Positions 9,637-24,600 of a stretch of 64,000 nt of DNA are shown one piece after another. A program made the translations under genes and the position numbers. The first letter of the stretch is position 1, and each line of letters opens with the position of its first letter. This stretch comes from Apricaphanius iberus. Lineage: Eukaryota; Chordata; Actinopteri; Cyprinodontiformes; Aphaniidae. The DNA lies in assembly GCA_028564705.1 (NCBI GenBank), contig JAPXFQ010001391.1, positions 372,001 through 436,000 on the forward strand, given 5' to 3'. Below the pieces are notes generated by a model. It was given only the letters and a program-made list of their open reading frames with translations. It did no database searches and had not been told where the DNA came from.

Positions 9637-12600
9637 CTTGAAGCATAAAACACAAAATTGCTAGCTCACAAAGAAAGTTTAAAGGAAATATTTTCCATGA
9701 AAGGACATTGTTAAACTTCCATGTCGTTTCCCAAGAACAAACGGTTTTGTTTCCCAGGAAAAATAATGAGCAAAAATAGAGTATTTTTTACTTAAGAGTG
9801 TGGTTAAAAAGGGCCCAAACGATGAAGGGAATTTCATGCCAATTCTACTTTAAAAACATAGAGTGGGCCTCTTCCTAAATTTCCCAGATATGAAAATTCA
9901 CTAGTATGAAAGTGCAGCTGATGGAGGCATGAATTCCCCTGTCCTACTCATCCATGTGACTGTCGTTAACAGAAGTGTCAATGCCTGGTCATGAGTAAAA
10001 AGCTGAAGTGCTTCAAAGATTGGAAAACACCACGACGGCAGGAGGAACATGAGGTTTCCTTCAACTCTTCCTTATTTTCTTTCAGTTAAATCTGCTTGAC
10101 TCATACAGAAGAGATGCAGTGGGAATGACTGCTATTTCCCTATTTTACAGAGCGTATAAAAAAAGTATTTATATCCACTGAATTTTTTCACATTTCTTCA
10201 CGTCACAACAAACTTTATTGGGGTTTTATGTGCTAGAGCAACACAAAGCACCACACAATTGTGATGGGGATAGAAAAAGTAACTTGATTTTCAAATCCTC
10301 TTACAAATATATTCTAGTCTCAACCCTGGTCCCATTGGCTGCAGATTATCTGTGAAGATCATTTTTCAATATTCTAAACCGGGTCTAAGTCTTTACTTCG
10401 GATCATTCTAACACATGAACATTCTTAAACGCAAATCATTCCATTGTAGCACTTTCTGTATAATTATAGTCAGTATTCTAACCATGCCACAACCAAAGAA
10501 ATGAGTAGTTGTAATGTGCCCAAAACGTTTTAATTTGATCTGACCAGAGGTCTTGTGGAAAACTGGAAACAGGACTTTGCACACCTTTCTTTAAGTTTAC
10601 CCCACCTGAGCAGTGACCTTACAGAGCCTCCAGCGTTACCATGGGATTTTTGAATGATTCTCTAATTTATTCTCTCTGTATCTCAGTTTAGGTGGATGTT
10701 CGGGACTTGGTAGGTCGGCAGTTATGTCACACTCTTCCTATTTTCAGATTACAGATTGAACAGAGCTGTCATAGCTTGGAATATTGTTAAACTAACACTT
10801 GTTCAAACTTCTCCACAACGTCTTCCCTGACCTGTCTGCTGTGTTCCTTTGGTCTTCATAATGTTGTTTGTTCACTGTTTTTTCTAACAAACCTCTGATG
10901 CCTTCACAGAACAGCTGCACTCATGAGAATAAATTATCCACAGTTATGCACTATTTTGTGTGGATCCACAACATAAACCCCCAAAACACACTAAAATGTA
11001 TAGCTAGAACACTTTAAATTAAGGAAATGTACACCCTCTCCAATCACAGTTCCAACCCTCCTCCTGCTGTTTGAGCCCAATTGCTGTAACAGAACGGTTC
11101 TTGGAGACTTTATATGTTAAGAGAGCAGTTTTAATGAAGCTTACATGTGCAGGGACTTCTGGGCCTTGGCCGCCTCGTCCTTGGAGCTGTAGCGCACCAC
11201 GGCATTCCCCTGAGTCAGGTTGAGATGGAATGTGATCAGGGGACCGTGCTGCATGCACAAGGTCCTCAGCGTTGAGCCATCGATCTGACACAGAAAAAGA
11301 AAACAGAAACAGAATGCTATCAATACAACTATTTTAGTCTCAACTGCCACTTTAAGGTTTTTGGTTGTTTGATGAGAGTAGAAATAGTCTGATGATTCAC
11401 TGAATACTTTGTGTACCACAGCTTTACGACAAAGATTTTTGTATAAAGTAAATCCCCAAGTGCATTTTAAACCAAGAAACATTAGGATTCGTGTTCATTT
11501 GTTTTATAACACAAACATTTTAAAAATGATGTTTTTAAAGTTTTTATGGGTTGCTGAGAAGTAGAGGTCAGTGAGCTTGTTCCCACTGACTAAAGCTGCT
11601 TTTGCACTGAATATAATATAAAAACCTAAATAGACAGCAACCAGACCTTTTTCTGGTAATGTAATTTTTTACATCTCTCCTTTAGTCTAAATTAAAGAAA
11701 AATATTTGAAAATAAAGTATCAACTATTTAATCATATCCCCAGTTTTGTTCAACGTCATAACAGTATACAGTTAAACCTCCTCAGCATTCAGGAGGAGAC
11801 ATCACTCAAGTCTTTTTCAACTGATATTGTAAGGTGAGGTAGAAGTTAGCATACTTTTTAATCTACATTTTTATTTATTCATTTTTTTATATCAGACTGA
11901 AGTTGTCAAGCTCAACTTGCAACAATGTTACATGCATGAATCATATTTAAGATTCCTTTAAAAAAAGCAAATGATCGTCTTGGAAAAATATTGTTGATGT
12001 CCGCGTGCTATATTCTGCTCCATATCCTAGCTAATGTAGACTTATGGCTACCCTCAGCAAAAAAATTTTTTAACCCTGTAACAAAAAACTGGGTTAAAAC
12101 GACATAACCAACAAAGATATTCCTAACATTTAGGATTTTATACCTAAGGTCAGTAAACATAGCTTTATGGAGATAAAAATAGTCTTTCATCAGATGCAAT
12201 GTTCAGAAGCACATTTTCTGAGGTATTTTTTTCAGCAACGGGAAAGCCCATTGTGCAATGAATTTACAGAATGATCCATACCCCAAAGGCCCTGCTACTG
12301 TGGACCAAAGCAGGGTGTTTGTTTCAATGCAGGTTTACTGCTTTAACACAGATGAATCATTGAGGACGTGAGGACATAAAAACCTACCTGTGGGGTTAGA
12401 TTCCTCAGCACCAGCCAGCTGCTGGTCCTATTAGGACAGTCAGTGCTCCATGTGGTTCCCTCTGTAACAGGGAGACACAGATGATTAAACTGTAACTAAG
12501 CAGACAGCGTTTTATTGAAAGGATTTTTTTCAGAATGCAGTGATGTTAACAGCACTAAGTATTTGTGGAGTTTTTTTTCCCAGGTAGCTTAGGGTCACAG

Positions 12601-15600
12601 AAACGGTCTTATACTGAGCTATAAAAGCAGGGTTTCCTCTATCCTGCATTAAAGTAGATGTTTCATATCAAAACAAGGTCCCACACAGTGCTGGTAAACC
12701 CCAAAATGTCGGTTTAACAGGGTGTGTTCTGGTGACATTTCGAAAGCGAGGGATGTGAGAATACAACTGCACGCGTGAACATAGTCCCCACCTATACAGC
12801 ATCACACATGTTGGATGGAAACAGATCAAAGCAACAGATTAAACTGATTTATGCTTATTTCTGCGCTGATGATCTCGAAGAAAATCTGTTGAAACTCAGA
12901 TAAAGTTGAAGAAAAACGATCAGAATCGGAAGCAATTACATTAATTGTATAAAATAATTACTGCTATTAAATGTCGAATATATAAGGACAACTAAACATA
13001 TTTTCTAGCTTAACTATGGTTGAGCGATGTGACAAACATATCAGTGATTTATTTTACTCTTTAAATACATTCAGGATTTTAATACTTAAGAGACATGACG
13101 ATAGAAAACACACTACAAACAATTTAAACCAAAAAGATTTCTAAACAGATCTCAATTAGTTTGTAAAATTTTGCTTTGTCTGCTATGTCAAACGGTACAA
13201 AAATGAAGGTTTAAAAAACACGATTCATCCTTATACTGAAAAACTTCACATCAGGTTTCAACACAATATTACCAAATTGTATCAATAAACGTTAAATAAA
13301 TACAAAATGGAATTATACTCTGTCCCAAATGTTTTCCCAAGCTAAAAAAAACAAAACGTTAAAAATATTCAATTTAAAAAGTAAACAACATCAACACTGA
13401 GATAAACATGGGGATTTAAAAGGCTTATAAGTTCTCTTAACTAGAGGCTAAAAAATATTCGTATTGCTTCGGTCTCCTATTATTGATCTGGTTGTATTAC
13501 CAGATGTAAGCAGATTGAAATGGCGCTACTCATGTTTTAGGTAAATAATGTGATTAAATGTTACAATGCAGCAAAGTCAGTTTGTGAAGCTGAAGAAAAG
13601 GAGGGAGACCCCTCTTCCTTCTTCTAAAAGACAGATCTAGAAGACATTCCTTAAAGACAGTTGGTACAAGGTTTTGAAGAACTGGTTGAGGACTAGAACC
13701 TGGCTTCCCGACACATGGAACAGTGTTGAAGGTGTGGGTGAGCATTCCATCCTGACTATTTGTGCTCACCTGAAGAGTAGGCACCACTCCAGCCTTGAGC
13801 CAGCCCCAAAGAGTTGCCGCCCCAGGTGGAGGAGGGTTTTGTATTCGCGAGACCGGGCGGGGGCCGGGACGGGGCGGTGGTGCTGCGTGGCCCCTGAGGA
13901 ACTTTCCATAACTCGTGTGACAGAGAGGCTTGGCTCTGAGCAATGGGCCCTGGGGACCAGGTGGATTTCATTTCAGTCAGCTTACCTTTACATGGACAGA
14001 AGATGGAGATGAAGAGAAAAGAAAAGTAAAAAAAATAATAGATATTTGTTCCTATTCAATGTTAGAAAAAATATGTTTATAACGTGTATAAAGTAAATAT
14101 AAATATAAAAATGTCCTTAAAAAATGTAGGCAACACAAAATACTTGAATAACAGCATCCATGTACTGTTTTGCTCAAAAAAACAAAACACTCGAACTTCT
14201 ATGAAAGTAAAATCATACATGGAATTAAGATTCCGTTTCACATATAAAAAATATTATATATAAAAAATATTAAGAAAAAAATATATGCTGTAAACAAAAA
14301 AAGAGGACCAAAAAACCACAAGTTGTTTTCAGATATACAAAGAGAATACACTACATAAGGGTGTGGTACGGATGCAGGGACTGGATGGGTGAGGCTGTTT
14401 TGTGGTTTTTGTTATGCAGCACAGATTGCTCACAATCACATCAAGGATGTTGTTACACAGTTATCAGGAAGGAAAAAAAAACATAAGTTAGGGGCTTAGG
14501 GAAACATTTTAGTGTTTACTGGATGACTACCTGAGCTGTCTCCATCACAGGACAACAGACTGAATGAGCTAGATAAGTCACTGATTGACCAATCACTGCT
14601 AGTAGGAGGCAGAAAGCCATTTCCCCGTGGAGAGACTGGGGAAGTGGCTATATTGTTGTGGAGTTCGCAGTGTTGTGAAGCAAAGATGGAGAGCAAAAAA
14701 ACAAGATTAAAAAAGAAATAAGAAATAAAATTAATTATGATGTACCAGGAAATGGACATGATATGGAGGTCTGAGGTATAATGGAGGCAAAGATCTGCCT
14801 TTCTGCAAAGCTTTTTGTCGTTCTAAACGGATGTGTGGGGCTTTGCTCCATACCTCCATTCCTGTCCCGCAGCAGGTATCTGTTGACATCATGGATGTTA
14901 GTGTTGATGGTGGGACCACTGGGGACACTGCCAGGGGTCATGTTGGGGTCATTCTCTGGGTCAATGTTCTGCAGGCCCTTCCATGGCACACCTGGGCAGA
15001 ATTCTGAGGAATAACAATGAAAGAATAATTAATGAGGATTATTTTTGAGACGTAAAAACAAAGAAAAAAAAAAATCTCATGATATGAACTGAAACTGAAA
15101 ACTGAAAATCTGCTTTTAAGGCCAAGCAAACCACTCAGTTTGGAGGTAAAGACTCAAGTGTGTAGAAATTTGATCAGAGGAAGCACAATACGTGTTGGGA
15201 GTCTTTTAAAATAAAACAGTTTTCTATAAAGGCATGTAGGTTGTCCATTTAATCCGCAATAACAGACAGCGAAACTTGACTGGTTATTTCTCTTCTTTTT
15301 ACACTGTTCGCAGCTTTGTTTGTGTCATAAAGGACTTTTCTTGGTGTGTGAAGGAGCTGTCCACTACAGGTCTTCAATCCGTACCTGCTCTGGGGGATGT
15401 TTCATTCAACTTCAGGATATGGCTTAACGCTTTAAAATTGCTCTCTTTTGAGCATTCAGTTTCAGCGAAAATGTACACAGACCAGGAAATTCATACTAAC
15501 AATGATATTTATTTTGATAATGCTGACTTTTTATAACAAGAGATTGATACCGTAATCATTTAACATCAAAATCCTGTTTGACCCTAAAGGATCTCCCACA

Positions 15601-18600
15601 CAGAATGTTATTAATATAAATAATGATGACCGCTCATTGCACAACTCTAGAAAAACATAGTTTTAACTTTACTAATTCTAGTTCTTAAAGAAATAGAACA
15701 ATCAGAATGTAAAAACTCTACCCAAACAGAATATCAGAAGTCAGTGACAAAGACTCTTCTTTATTTTATTTCAACGACAATAATAAAATCATAAAAATAC
15801 TGTGATGGTTAACTGGTGCAAAAAACAAAAAACTAAAAAAATGCTACGACATGGGAGTTCTTCTGTTACAACCTCGTTTGTTATAACAGGAGGTTCTATG
15901 CTTTACAGAAAAACATCAGAGGGCACATTCTTTTTCTTTCTTTGGAATTCATTATGTGTTTTCCTAGGTCTGACCTGATAATTTTCTTTTTTTAATATTG
16001 TGTGCTGCTTATTGCATTTACTCACAGTAATCAACCTTGAAACAGTCAGAGACAGAAGGCGAGAACGCACGTAATCAAACTAGATCAATGACTCAGCCTT
16101 AGGGACGCTACTGCTACACCCTGTCCTGCTGCTATCTCTTAATTTCTGAAAACTCTTTAAGAATAAACAATAATTTCGGTAAAACTATTTATTTCAACAG
16201 TCTAATACAACAATTTGTAATCAGAGAAGAAAAAAATGGCTTCAGGCTTGTTTTCAGAGGAAGTCAAACATAAAGGATTACAAAACGTTTAATCTAATTT
16301 ATACATCAAAGCTTACGTTTCTAACCTTAATTTGATTTAGGAACATGCTGTTTGCCAATGTGTTTACAGACTGAATTAAGTGGAAATCTTCACTGAGGCA
16401 AAGTAATTAATTACTGAAACAAAATCTAATTTTTTAACCTAGTGTTTAGGTCGAAGATCAGAACAGATCAAGACGTGAATGGCTGATTTTAAGCAAGCTA
16501 TTTTTCCTGTCTGTGAGTCAGTGGTGGGTGGGGTGATTGAGGTTTTACTAGAGAGGTCCAGCCTGTTTTAGGCCCACCTAACCTTTGTTCCGTTTCCTTG
16601 CCTCTAAAGCAGTGGTGGTTTTGGTTGAAGGCCTCAAACGCTACTCACTGTTTTTAGTTCTACTCTGCAGCTTAACTCAGATCTTCTGCCATTTTGTATT
16701 GAATTGTCATGTTGTTACATAATCCAGATATGAATTGGTTTAACTTTCAAACTAGGATCAAAAATAAATCCTAATACTGAAATAATTAAATAGGAGTATC
16801 GTTTCAGCAGCCAGCAAAATATAAATCATTATATTTAACATTTGCTGTTTTTGTCAATCCTAAAACTGAAACACATGAGGAAAAAAAATCCCTCCTGGAC
16901 CGATTGATTTGAGCTCTAAGTGAAATGAGAGGATAAAGCATAGTCCTCGACCATAGACAAATGAGACTCAAAATATTTTTAAACACATGTGCGCTCCTCA
17001 CCTGGAGGCCAGTTAATGTTGGCCCCATTTGAGATCTTTTCACCGGGGCTCTTGCCTTGGCCCCAGTTGTCAGGAGGCACCAGGGGACTGCTGGGGGACT
17101 CGGAGTTAGAGATTAGATTGTAAGGGCTGTACGAGTCTTCCAGGTGGGGGGGCTTCCCAGGGGGTCCAAGGGTAGAGGCAGCAGATATGGCACCTGGATG
17201 AATGGATAGGCGATTAAGTAAACAGATACAGATTAAGCAACGTTTTTAATCCCATTACAAAAAGAAAAGTTTGAGTTTCACAATAGGAATTCACGAAAGT
17301 GAAAAACACAAAATCAACCCATTTGAAACTAGAAATTCTGTTTTCTTTCAATCTATTTAACCTTTGCATTAATCAGATCTGTTTGAGAGCATACCAGTGT
17401 ACACATATTGACTAGGAGCAAAGTTATATAACTGTTGCAACCGATGCAATAATATTGCAAAAAAATCCTCAAAATGTTATTTCCTTTTTTCAGTTGCTTG
17501 TTGTTTCAAATTGCGAAAGATTGCATCAGCAAACAGTCATAGCATTTAAATATGACAGACTCTCCTCAGAATATATCCAAAAATAATCAAATCCATTTCC
17601 AAAATTTTTTCCTCGTTATAACAGTACATGTCAATTTTTTTATTTGGGATTTTATTTGATAGACCAATAAATAGCAGTAACAGTAAACCAACAAAGGACC
17701 TCATGTTCTAAACACCAGTCCCGTGGTGAAATATGGTGGTGGCAGCATCATGCTGCGAGGATACTTTTCTTCAGCAGGGGCAAGGCAAGTGTTTAGATAT
17801 GAGAGTAAGATGAATAAAGCAACCTAGATTTGAGGCTTGGTAGGAGGTTCCCATTCAGGCAGCAAAGTGACTTGGGATCTCTGTGGCAAGACTTGAAAAT
17901 AAATATTCATACATTTGTAAAATGTTATGCTATTTATTGCATATCTGTTGGCATGTATAGAGCGTTAAGTAAACTACATGCCTTCTGAGTCTTTTTGCAA
18001 CATACCGTGCTTATTATTAAAGTTGTTCTCCAAATTTGAAGAGTTGCCAGAGAGGTTGTCCATAGAGTTAGTGTGTGTCCACTGGGACAAGCGAGACTGG
18101 GGCTTGGGGGGCTCCTTCAGGGACAGACCCCCAACGTCCATGCCATTTACATTCATGTTTGGATTCAGTCCAGCTGCAGAGAAAGCACAAGTGACTTCCA
18201 ATTACATTACTATGCATGTCATCACAATACTTTGTAAAAATATATGTGCATAAATTTAATAACTATGTATTAGCTCAAAGCAAGATGACAGTAACTTGAT
18301 CATTTTTTCCTGGCTGGTTTATTAGTCATGCATTTGTTGACTAAGCTGCTTTCAAGCCCAGCCTTTAGTTTTTTGTAAAAAAAAAAAAAAAAAAAAGCAG
18401 ACAAACGTTGTTTCCAGTCTCACTTTTTTCTCAATAAAAACTCACAAAGAGGGTAGGTGCTGTAGGCATTGGGCGAAGATGGAGGCTCTTTGGTGTGCAG
18501 TGTGTCAGCGAGGCCTGCAGCCTGGTGTGGGCCTCCAAAAGGGTCCAGGGTTGATTTTCCGGAGCCAGGAACTCCAGCGGGGCCGCCAGGGGGGTGCAGA

Positions 18601-21600
18601 CCAGCAGAGGAGGAGGAATGCGAGGGAAGCTGCTGCTGCTTCATCAGCAGTGCCTGGTACAGCTGACGCTGGTGCTGCTGGATCTGCTGCTGCATGTTGG
18701 TGATTGTACGTGCAACCTGGAGAAAGAGAGAGTGACCGACAAAATAACACATTATAATAGGAAATATTGAACATATGACAATAGGAATATAAGGGGTTGC
18801 TGCAGAAAGGGTAAAAGAGCTGCAAAATCAGGCTGGTAAGTAGGGAAACATTTTTATAAAGACATATCTATGGTTTCTGTAATTTAGTAGGCTACCACCC
18901 AAATACCTAAAATATAAAAAAATAGCCATATGGAAACTGAAGATCAAGCATAAAGAATTAAATAATTACATCCACAAATGTGAACACATCCTGTTGTGAC
19001 AAAGGACGTTTTCTCATTACAATTAGAGCAAGACGTGACATTATAAAATAGAGTTGCGCCATACCCATGGGAGACAGAACCTCCATACAGTCACACAACA
19101 TGATGAATCATGAAATATTTTATTCCTGTTAGCATGCGCATGTTGACTCACTTGCTGCTCCTGTTGCCTAATTGGGCCGGAAACATTGCGTTGAGCCTGC
19201 ATCATCTGCTGCTGGATTTGTAAACGCTGGTATGCCTGATGGAGACAAGAAAAAAAAACAAAAAAAAGAAAAAATAAACAATGGTAAATGGACTGAACTT
19301 ATATAGCGCTTTTCTAGTCTTACTGACTACTCAAAGCGCTTTACATTGAAGCCACATTCACCCATTCACACTCGCATTCATACACCAACACCCAACATGG
19401 CTCGGTAGGACAATGTAGAATTTGGGGGTTAAGCCAACTACTCTACCACTGAGCCACAGTCGCCCACAGTCGCCCACAAACAATGCATTGGTTAGAAATT
19501 AAAACAGTATGATGAAGGCTCAAAACATGCAATTACTTACTATTCACCTTCAAAATTAACTGGCTTGTTTTTAGGGTTAATTGGGTGAATGAATCTAATC
19601 TTGTTAAGCTCTGGAGTCCCACAGGAATGAAATTTGAGACAAATTTTATTTCTGTTTATGGATATTAAATAAGCAGCTTTAGATTTTGACACTTCTAAGT
19701 CAATGCATTTAAATGGGGAAAATGAATATTACATAAATTTAACAGAACAGAGTTTCTGCAATTTAGTTCAAAATTGAGAAGTTTTTAACTTCTCTCTGAC
19801 ACTCTTTCTAGACAGAGTATTTTAGTGGAAATGTGCCATTTAAAGTCTCTACTTTCAGAGTGTTTTTCCAAACACCTTTTCTTTCACTCACCTCGATGGG
19901 ATGTTTACTTGAACCACAGATAATCTGTGGCTTTAAATATTAAACATTGGGCCTCTACAGCAACAATATTCAATTGTTAACTCTCAAAACACCATTCAAT
20001 GAACTTCTACTGCTATCAAACAACACATCGATATAGAGCAGGTAAAAAGCTACATCTTTCACAATTTCATTCTACACTAAATACACTTTATTTGTCATAG
20101 AACTACATTTAGCTTCCATTTGATTGTTCGATTATTCTATTCTATTATTTGTTTTGCATGTACCCTGCATTTTTAATATAATAACAACTACTATCAATCC
20201 CTAGTATTTAAATTTAGTTTCAACTGCAATTATAAAAACACATTTAGTAAAGTAATTAATTTTGTATTTCTTACAAGATGTGCTTTAAATACTGTGGCAT
20301 GAGATAGACTCCTTACCATTTGTAGTTGCTGAAGTTGGTACAACAGGGTCATTTGTTGAGGGTTTATTGGTGAGGTTAAAAGTGCAGGGTTAAGACCAAT
20401 GTTTTTTGCTGCAAACTGCAAGAGCTGTGCTTGGACCTAGTAGGCGCAGAGGGATGAAGAAGCAGGAAAAAAAAGTTTTAAAAATGGCAACAGCAAAACA
20501 TAACTGCTCCATCTAGTGGGAGATTAACAATACATCCATTTTTAGAATCATGAGAATCAAACCATCTGTGCTCACAGAATAAAATTATATATATATTTAT
20601 TTCGTGTGTTTACCTGAGGGGAGAGAAACTGAGGCACTTGAGCACGTAGACTAGGCTGGGAGGAGCTGAGAGGTGGCACTGGTGGCTGAGGAGGCTGCTG
20701 CTGCATGGCCCGGGCTTGTGCTGCTCCATTACTGCCAAACATTCCATTGGGTATCTGAGAGTACAGCAGATAATGATCCAAAAAAGATTCAGTTAGAACA
20801 TATTTACACACGCATTTTGCTGCCCTTATAGTACCATCTCAACACAAAATGCTGAACAAGTCAACAAAAACAGTATAAAAATGCATTGGACTGATTAGGT
20901 TATTCAATTAAAGATTGAGTCCATTTAAACTGGATGAAAAAGAGGTAATGAAACATACTCGAGATTAAAAAAAGTATAATTTATATGCAAATACAATAAC
21001 ATTTTTGGATTCAAATATGACTGTAATACTAGAAAAGGAAAAATATTCCTAAATCATGCAGTCACATGCTAAAAAAAAGTCTAGGTAGTTCTATTTTTAA
21101 GGCAACTTATTTAAAACTAATAACTTCAATCATTATTGTATATGCAATCTTTTAGTTGGCTAAACCTTAGATAGATGTAATATTAACCCTGATTATATTT
21201 TGTTTGTTTTTTTGGCTATGTCTGCTGCAAAGGATTATCTGATACAGCACTGATATCTAATTATACCTTAGCACATAGGTCATACACAGTCAGTAAGGAT
21301 TTCATGAAGGTACAACCAGTGCTTTAATTGGACAACAAGAAGTCCCAGTACTCTTTTTCATTTAGCAGGTGATATTGCTCATTCTAGGGCTTGACAATAT
21401 GGACAAAAATTATATCTTGATATATTTTGGCTGAAATCGGATATTCAATATATATCTAGTTATTTTTCTTCACGAAAAGTATTGACAAAAAAGCAATTCA
21501 GAATCAAAGCTAGATGTCAAAAATGTCGCACAGGCACTTTCATTGACATTCAGCTCAAGATGTGCATTAGAAACAATGTCAAAAATAAAGTATCAGTATA

Positions 21601-24600
21601 TATTAATAGTATTATTTTCAAGCAAGAGACAAAAGGTGCACTATTGAGCGAACCAGGACTCTGTGAGAACGTTCTCAGTGCTCTGAGAAGTGGCGGAACA
21701 CTAAAGTTATCTACAATTACCTATTATGTACCTCCTCTACATTCTTTTGCATTAATTTGTTTCTTATACCTTACCTAAATTGCTCCTTGCATTTTGATCT
21801 TTTTATTAATCAATTCTCATGCTTCAATTACTAAATGCATTTCTTTTAGTGATCTGTTTTAATGTTCATATCTTTATCATGTATTTGGTTTCTTTACCAC
21901 TGAATCACGTAAAGCGCCTTGAATTACCTTGTGCTGAAAGTGTGCTATATAAATAAAATTCCCTTGCCTTGCCTAAAGATGCTAATTTTTTAGAGTGGTG
22001 ACTCTGAGTACGGTTGCGTACCGGCCCACTTAAAGCACTGACTAAAACAGACGCATCCACGAGTGTACCAGTACACTCTCAGCACCCAGAGAGGTGGTGG
22101 TACTCTTAAAGAGCTGTTTTTAGAAGTGGTAGTACTGAGTACCAGTGCAGACCAGCCCACTTGAAGCACTGGGTACAACAACAAATAGAAGTGTGCATTC
22201 AGCTTAGATACACTTAAATCTGCAATGCAATTAAATATGAACTGTTAGACAGTTGCAAAATACAACAAATAAAAAAGTGATTTATTACCAGCTCCGATTG
22301 CATTCTACTATGTAAATATATGAAAACATAGGGGTTGTATTGAAAACATATTGTTCAAATAATAATCAAAAAGTGAATGAAAACGTTTAAATTAAAACAA
22401 TATATAACTACTAGTGAGGAAATTTACATATAAATAGAATTTTAATAATACATTTAAAGTTATAAGTCCAGCTTATAAAAGTATGCAAGATATGTTTTCC
22501 TCTTTTTATACATTTGGAAACAGGAATCTAAAAAAAGGACATGCATTCTCTAAGTTACCTGTCTATTGTTCAAGTTTTGCATGGCCAGCCCCGGATTGCC
22601 CTGTCCAAAACCCTGCCCAGGAAGGCTACCATTGGCCAGGGGGAGCTTCAGGCTAGGGGAAGGCAAAAATGGCGATGGAGGACCGTCATCTGACAGGACA
22701 CCATCCTGCAGAATAAACAAAACAAACAGCAATTCAGAAAGGAGATACTGACATAACAGGAAAATAGAACATTTAATATGGGATGGTTTCTCATCATTTC
22801 CATGTAGTGACCACTCAGAGAGTTATTTTCCCACCTTGTCAAGAAATGTGTTTCGTTCGGAGAGGTCTTTGGAGAGGGCAGAGGGCCGACACAGTAAAGT
22901 CTTGTTGATGCCATTGCTGTAATCAGATATCCCCAAGCCCCGCTTGTCCAGGTCTGTCTTCTTCTCCAAGAGAGCGGCTGTGAAGAGAAAGGACAATGGT
23001 AGGAGACAACCAGGGTTAGGAATAAAGTTTGACAGCCCTACCCATCAGTATTTCGACGAAATAAAGAAAATATACTAAAGTAACTTACTCATGGCTTGGT
23101 CAAGGTTCATGTTGTTTCTCTTCAAGGCCTCCTCAGCAGGGTCTCTCTATAACACAAGAAAAAGTCATCATGTTTTTTCTAATCACTGATCAGTGCTACT
23201 AATTCAAAGCATAGCAACTAGAAAAACACCATAATTTTTTGGTATATAAACAACAATCAAACTACATGCTCCTGATTTTTAGGATTCAAAACTACCACCT
23301 CTAACTCAGAATGTTTACGATATGTGGGGTGTTTAACAGTCCTCAGCGTGTTTCTTTAAACATTGCATTCTTACCGGAAAGCCCATGTCAGTGAGCTGTT
23401 TAATGAGACGGTTCATGATCCAAGTCTCATCTTGCTTGCTGCTGATCTTCCCCTGTGAAATACCAGCAAAAGATTTATCAACCCACGTCCAGCAACACCG
23501 TCCAACGTTGCACACAGAAGTGACGGTTGTTCTCTGACCTTGCTTGGACACTTTTTGGGGCCATTGCCCCAGGAGTTACAGGAGGAGCTGCTGTCCTGTG
23601 ATGTGGGGCTGTTCCATACATCTCCATCCTCAGAGTCCCATTGGTTGGTAGACATACTCATTTCTTCTCCATTTCCCCAGCCATCTTGCATAGGTTTAGG
23701 ACCTAAACAGTACATATTGACTGTATAAATAAACTGTGTAAATGACAAGATGTAATATTCTCATTTTGAGAGCTCTCATATTATCAAGAATCCCTTGGTT
23801 TCAGAAAGGTGAAGAGCAGGCAGTTTTTAGCTGGACCCCTAGGTGCCACTGTTGCTATTTGCCATGTTCACCTTTCGAAGCAGCCCTTTCTATCATTTCA
23901 AACAGTCAACACATCAGTGAAAACAGCCACAACCTATTGATGCGAGGAATTGCTTTAATCTTAGCACCACTCCACTCAAGTAACACCAACAAACACCTTC
24001 TGACTAAAATTTTGAATCCTTGAAGAAAACAAAAAAAACACATGGAGACACATTTTACAGTGTCATCTGGCAGACTGCATCTCCAGCAACTTCCCACGTT
24101 ACATATGCATCAACATTTAAAATATATAACTTTAGCAAATGGCAAAATATTTGTGCAAACAGGTTACCTGATTTGCAAGGTGCAGAACCTGTGTGTCCGT
24201 TTGACCTCGCATAAGGACCAGATGGCTCATGGCCACCGTCTCCCCATCCTCCAACACCAGCTGGGCTTTTCCCCCAAGCAGATGTACCATTGTCAACAGT
24301 TGAAGTTGGAGCTGCTGGCTCTCCCCATGCAGGCTCTGACTTGGGCTGGATAATGGGAAGCTCTCCCCAACCTGGAAAAAAAAAATATATATATCCATTT
24401 AAATTATGAAAATATAGCTTTTGGCATGACAAAATTATTACTCTATATAGGAACCAACTTCTGGTAACCAAAACCATAGTTCTGCTATCCTTAATATTCT
24501 AAAGGAGCAGGAGAGTCTTTGAAATTATTTCTTTTCCCTATCTACCGTATTTTCCGGACTATAAAGCGCACCTGATTATAAGCCGCAACAGCCCATTTTA

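Larger units (their letters stand above)
20755..22558. other. Intron 10, repeat-rich
   Basis: Contains three repeat-derived stretches (21385-21480, 21895-21977 and 22005-22180, listed separately) within AT-rich sequence. No exon-like frame. Confidence 0.65.

Noticed and set aside
18600..18700. Pathogenic-type CAG/CTG repeat expansion
   Set aside because: The CTG/CAG-rich codons here encode the Gln-rich region but are short and interrupted; there is no pure long repeat tract.
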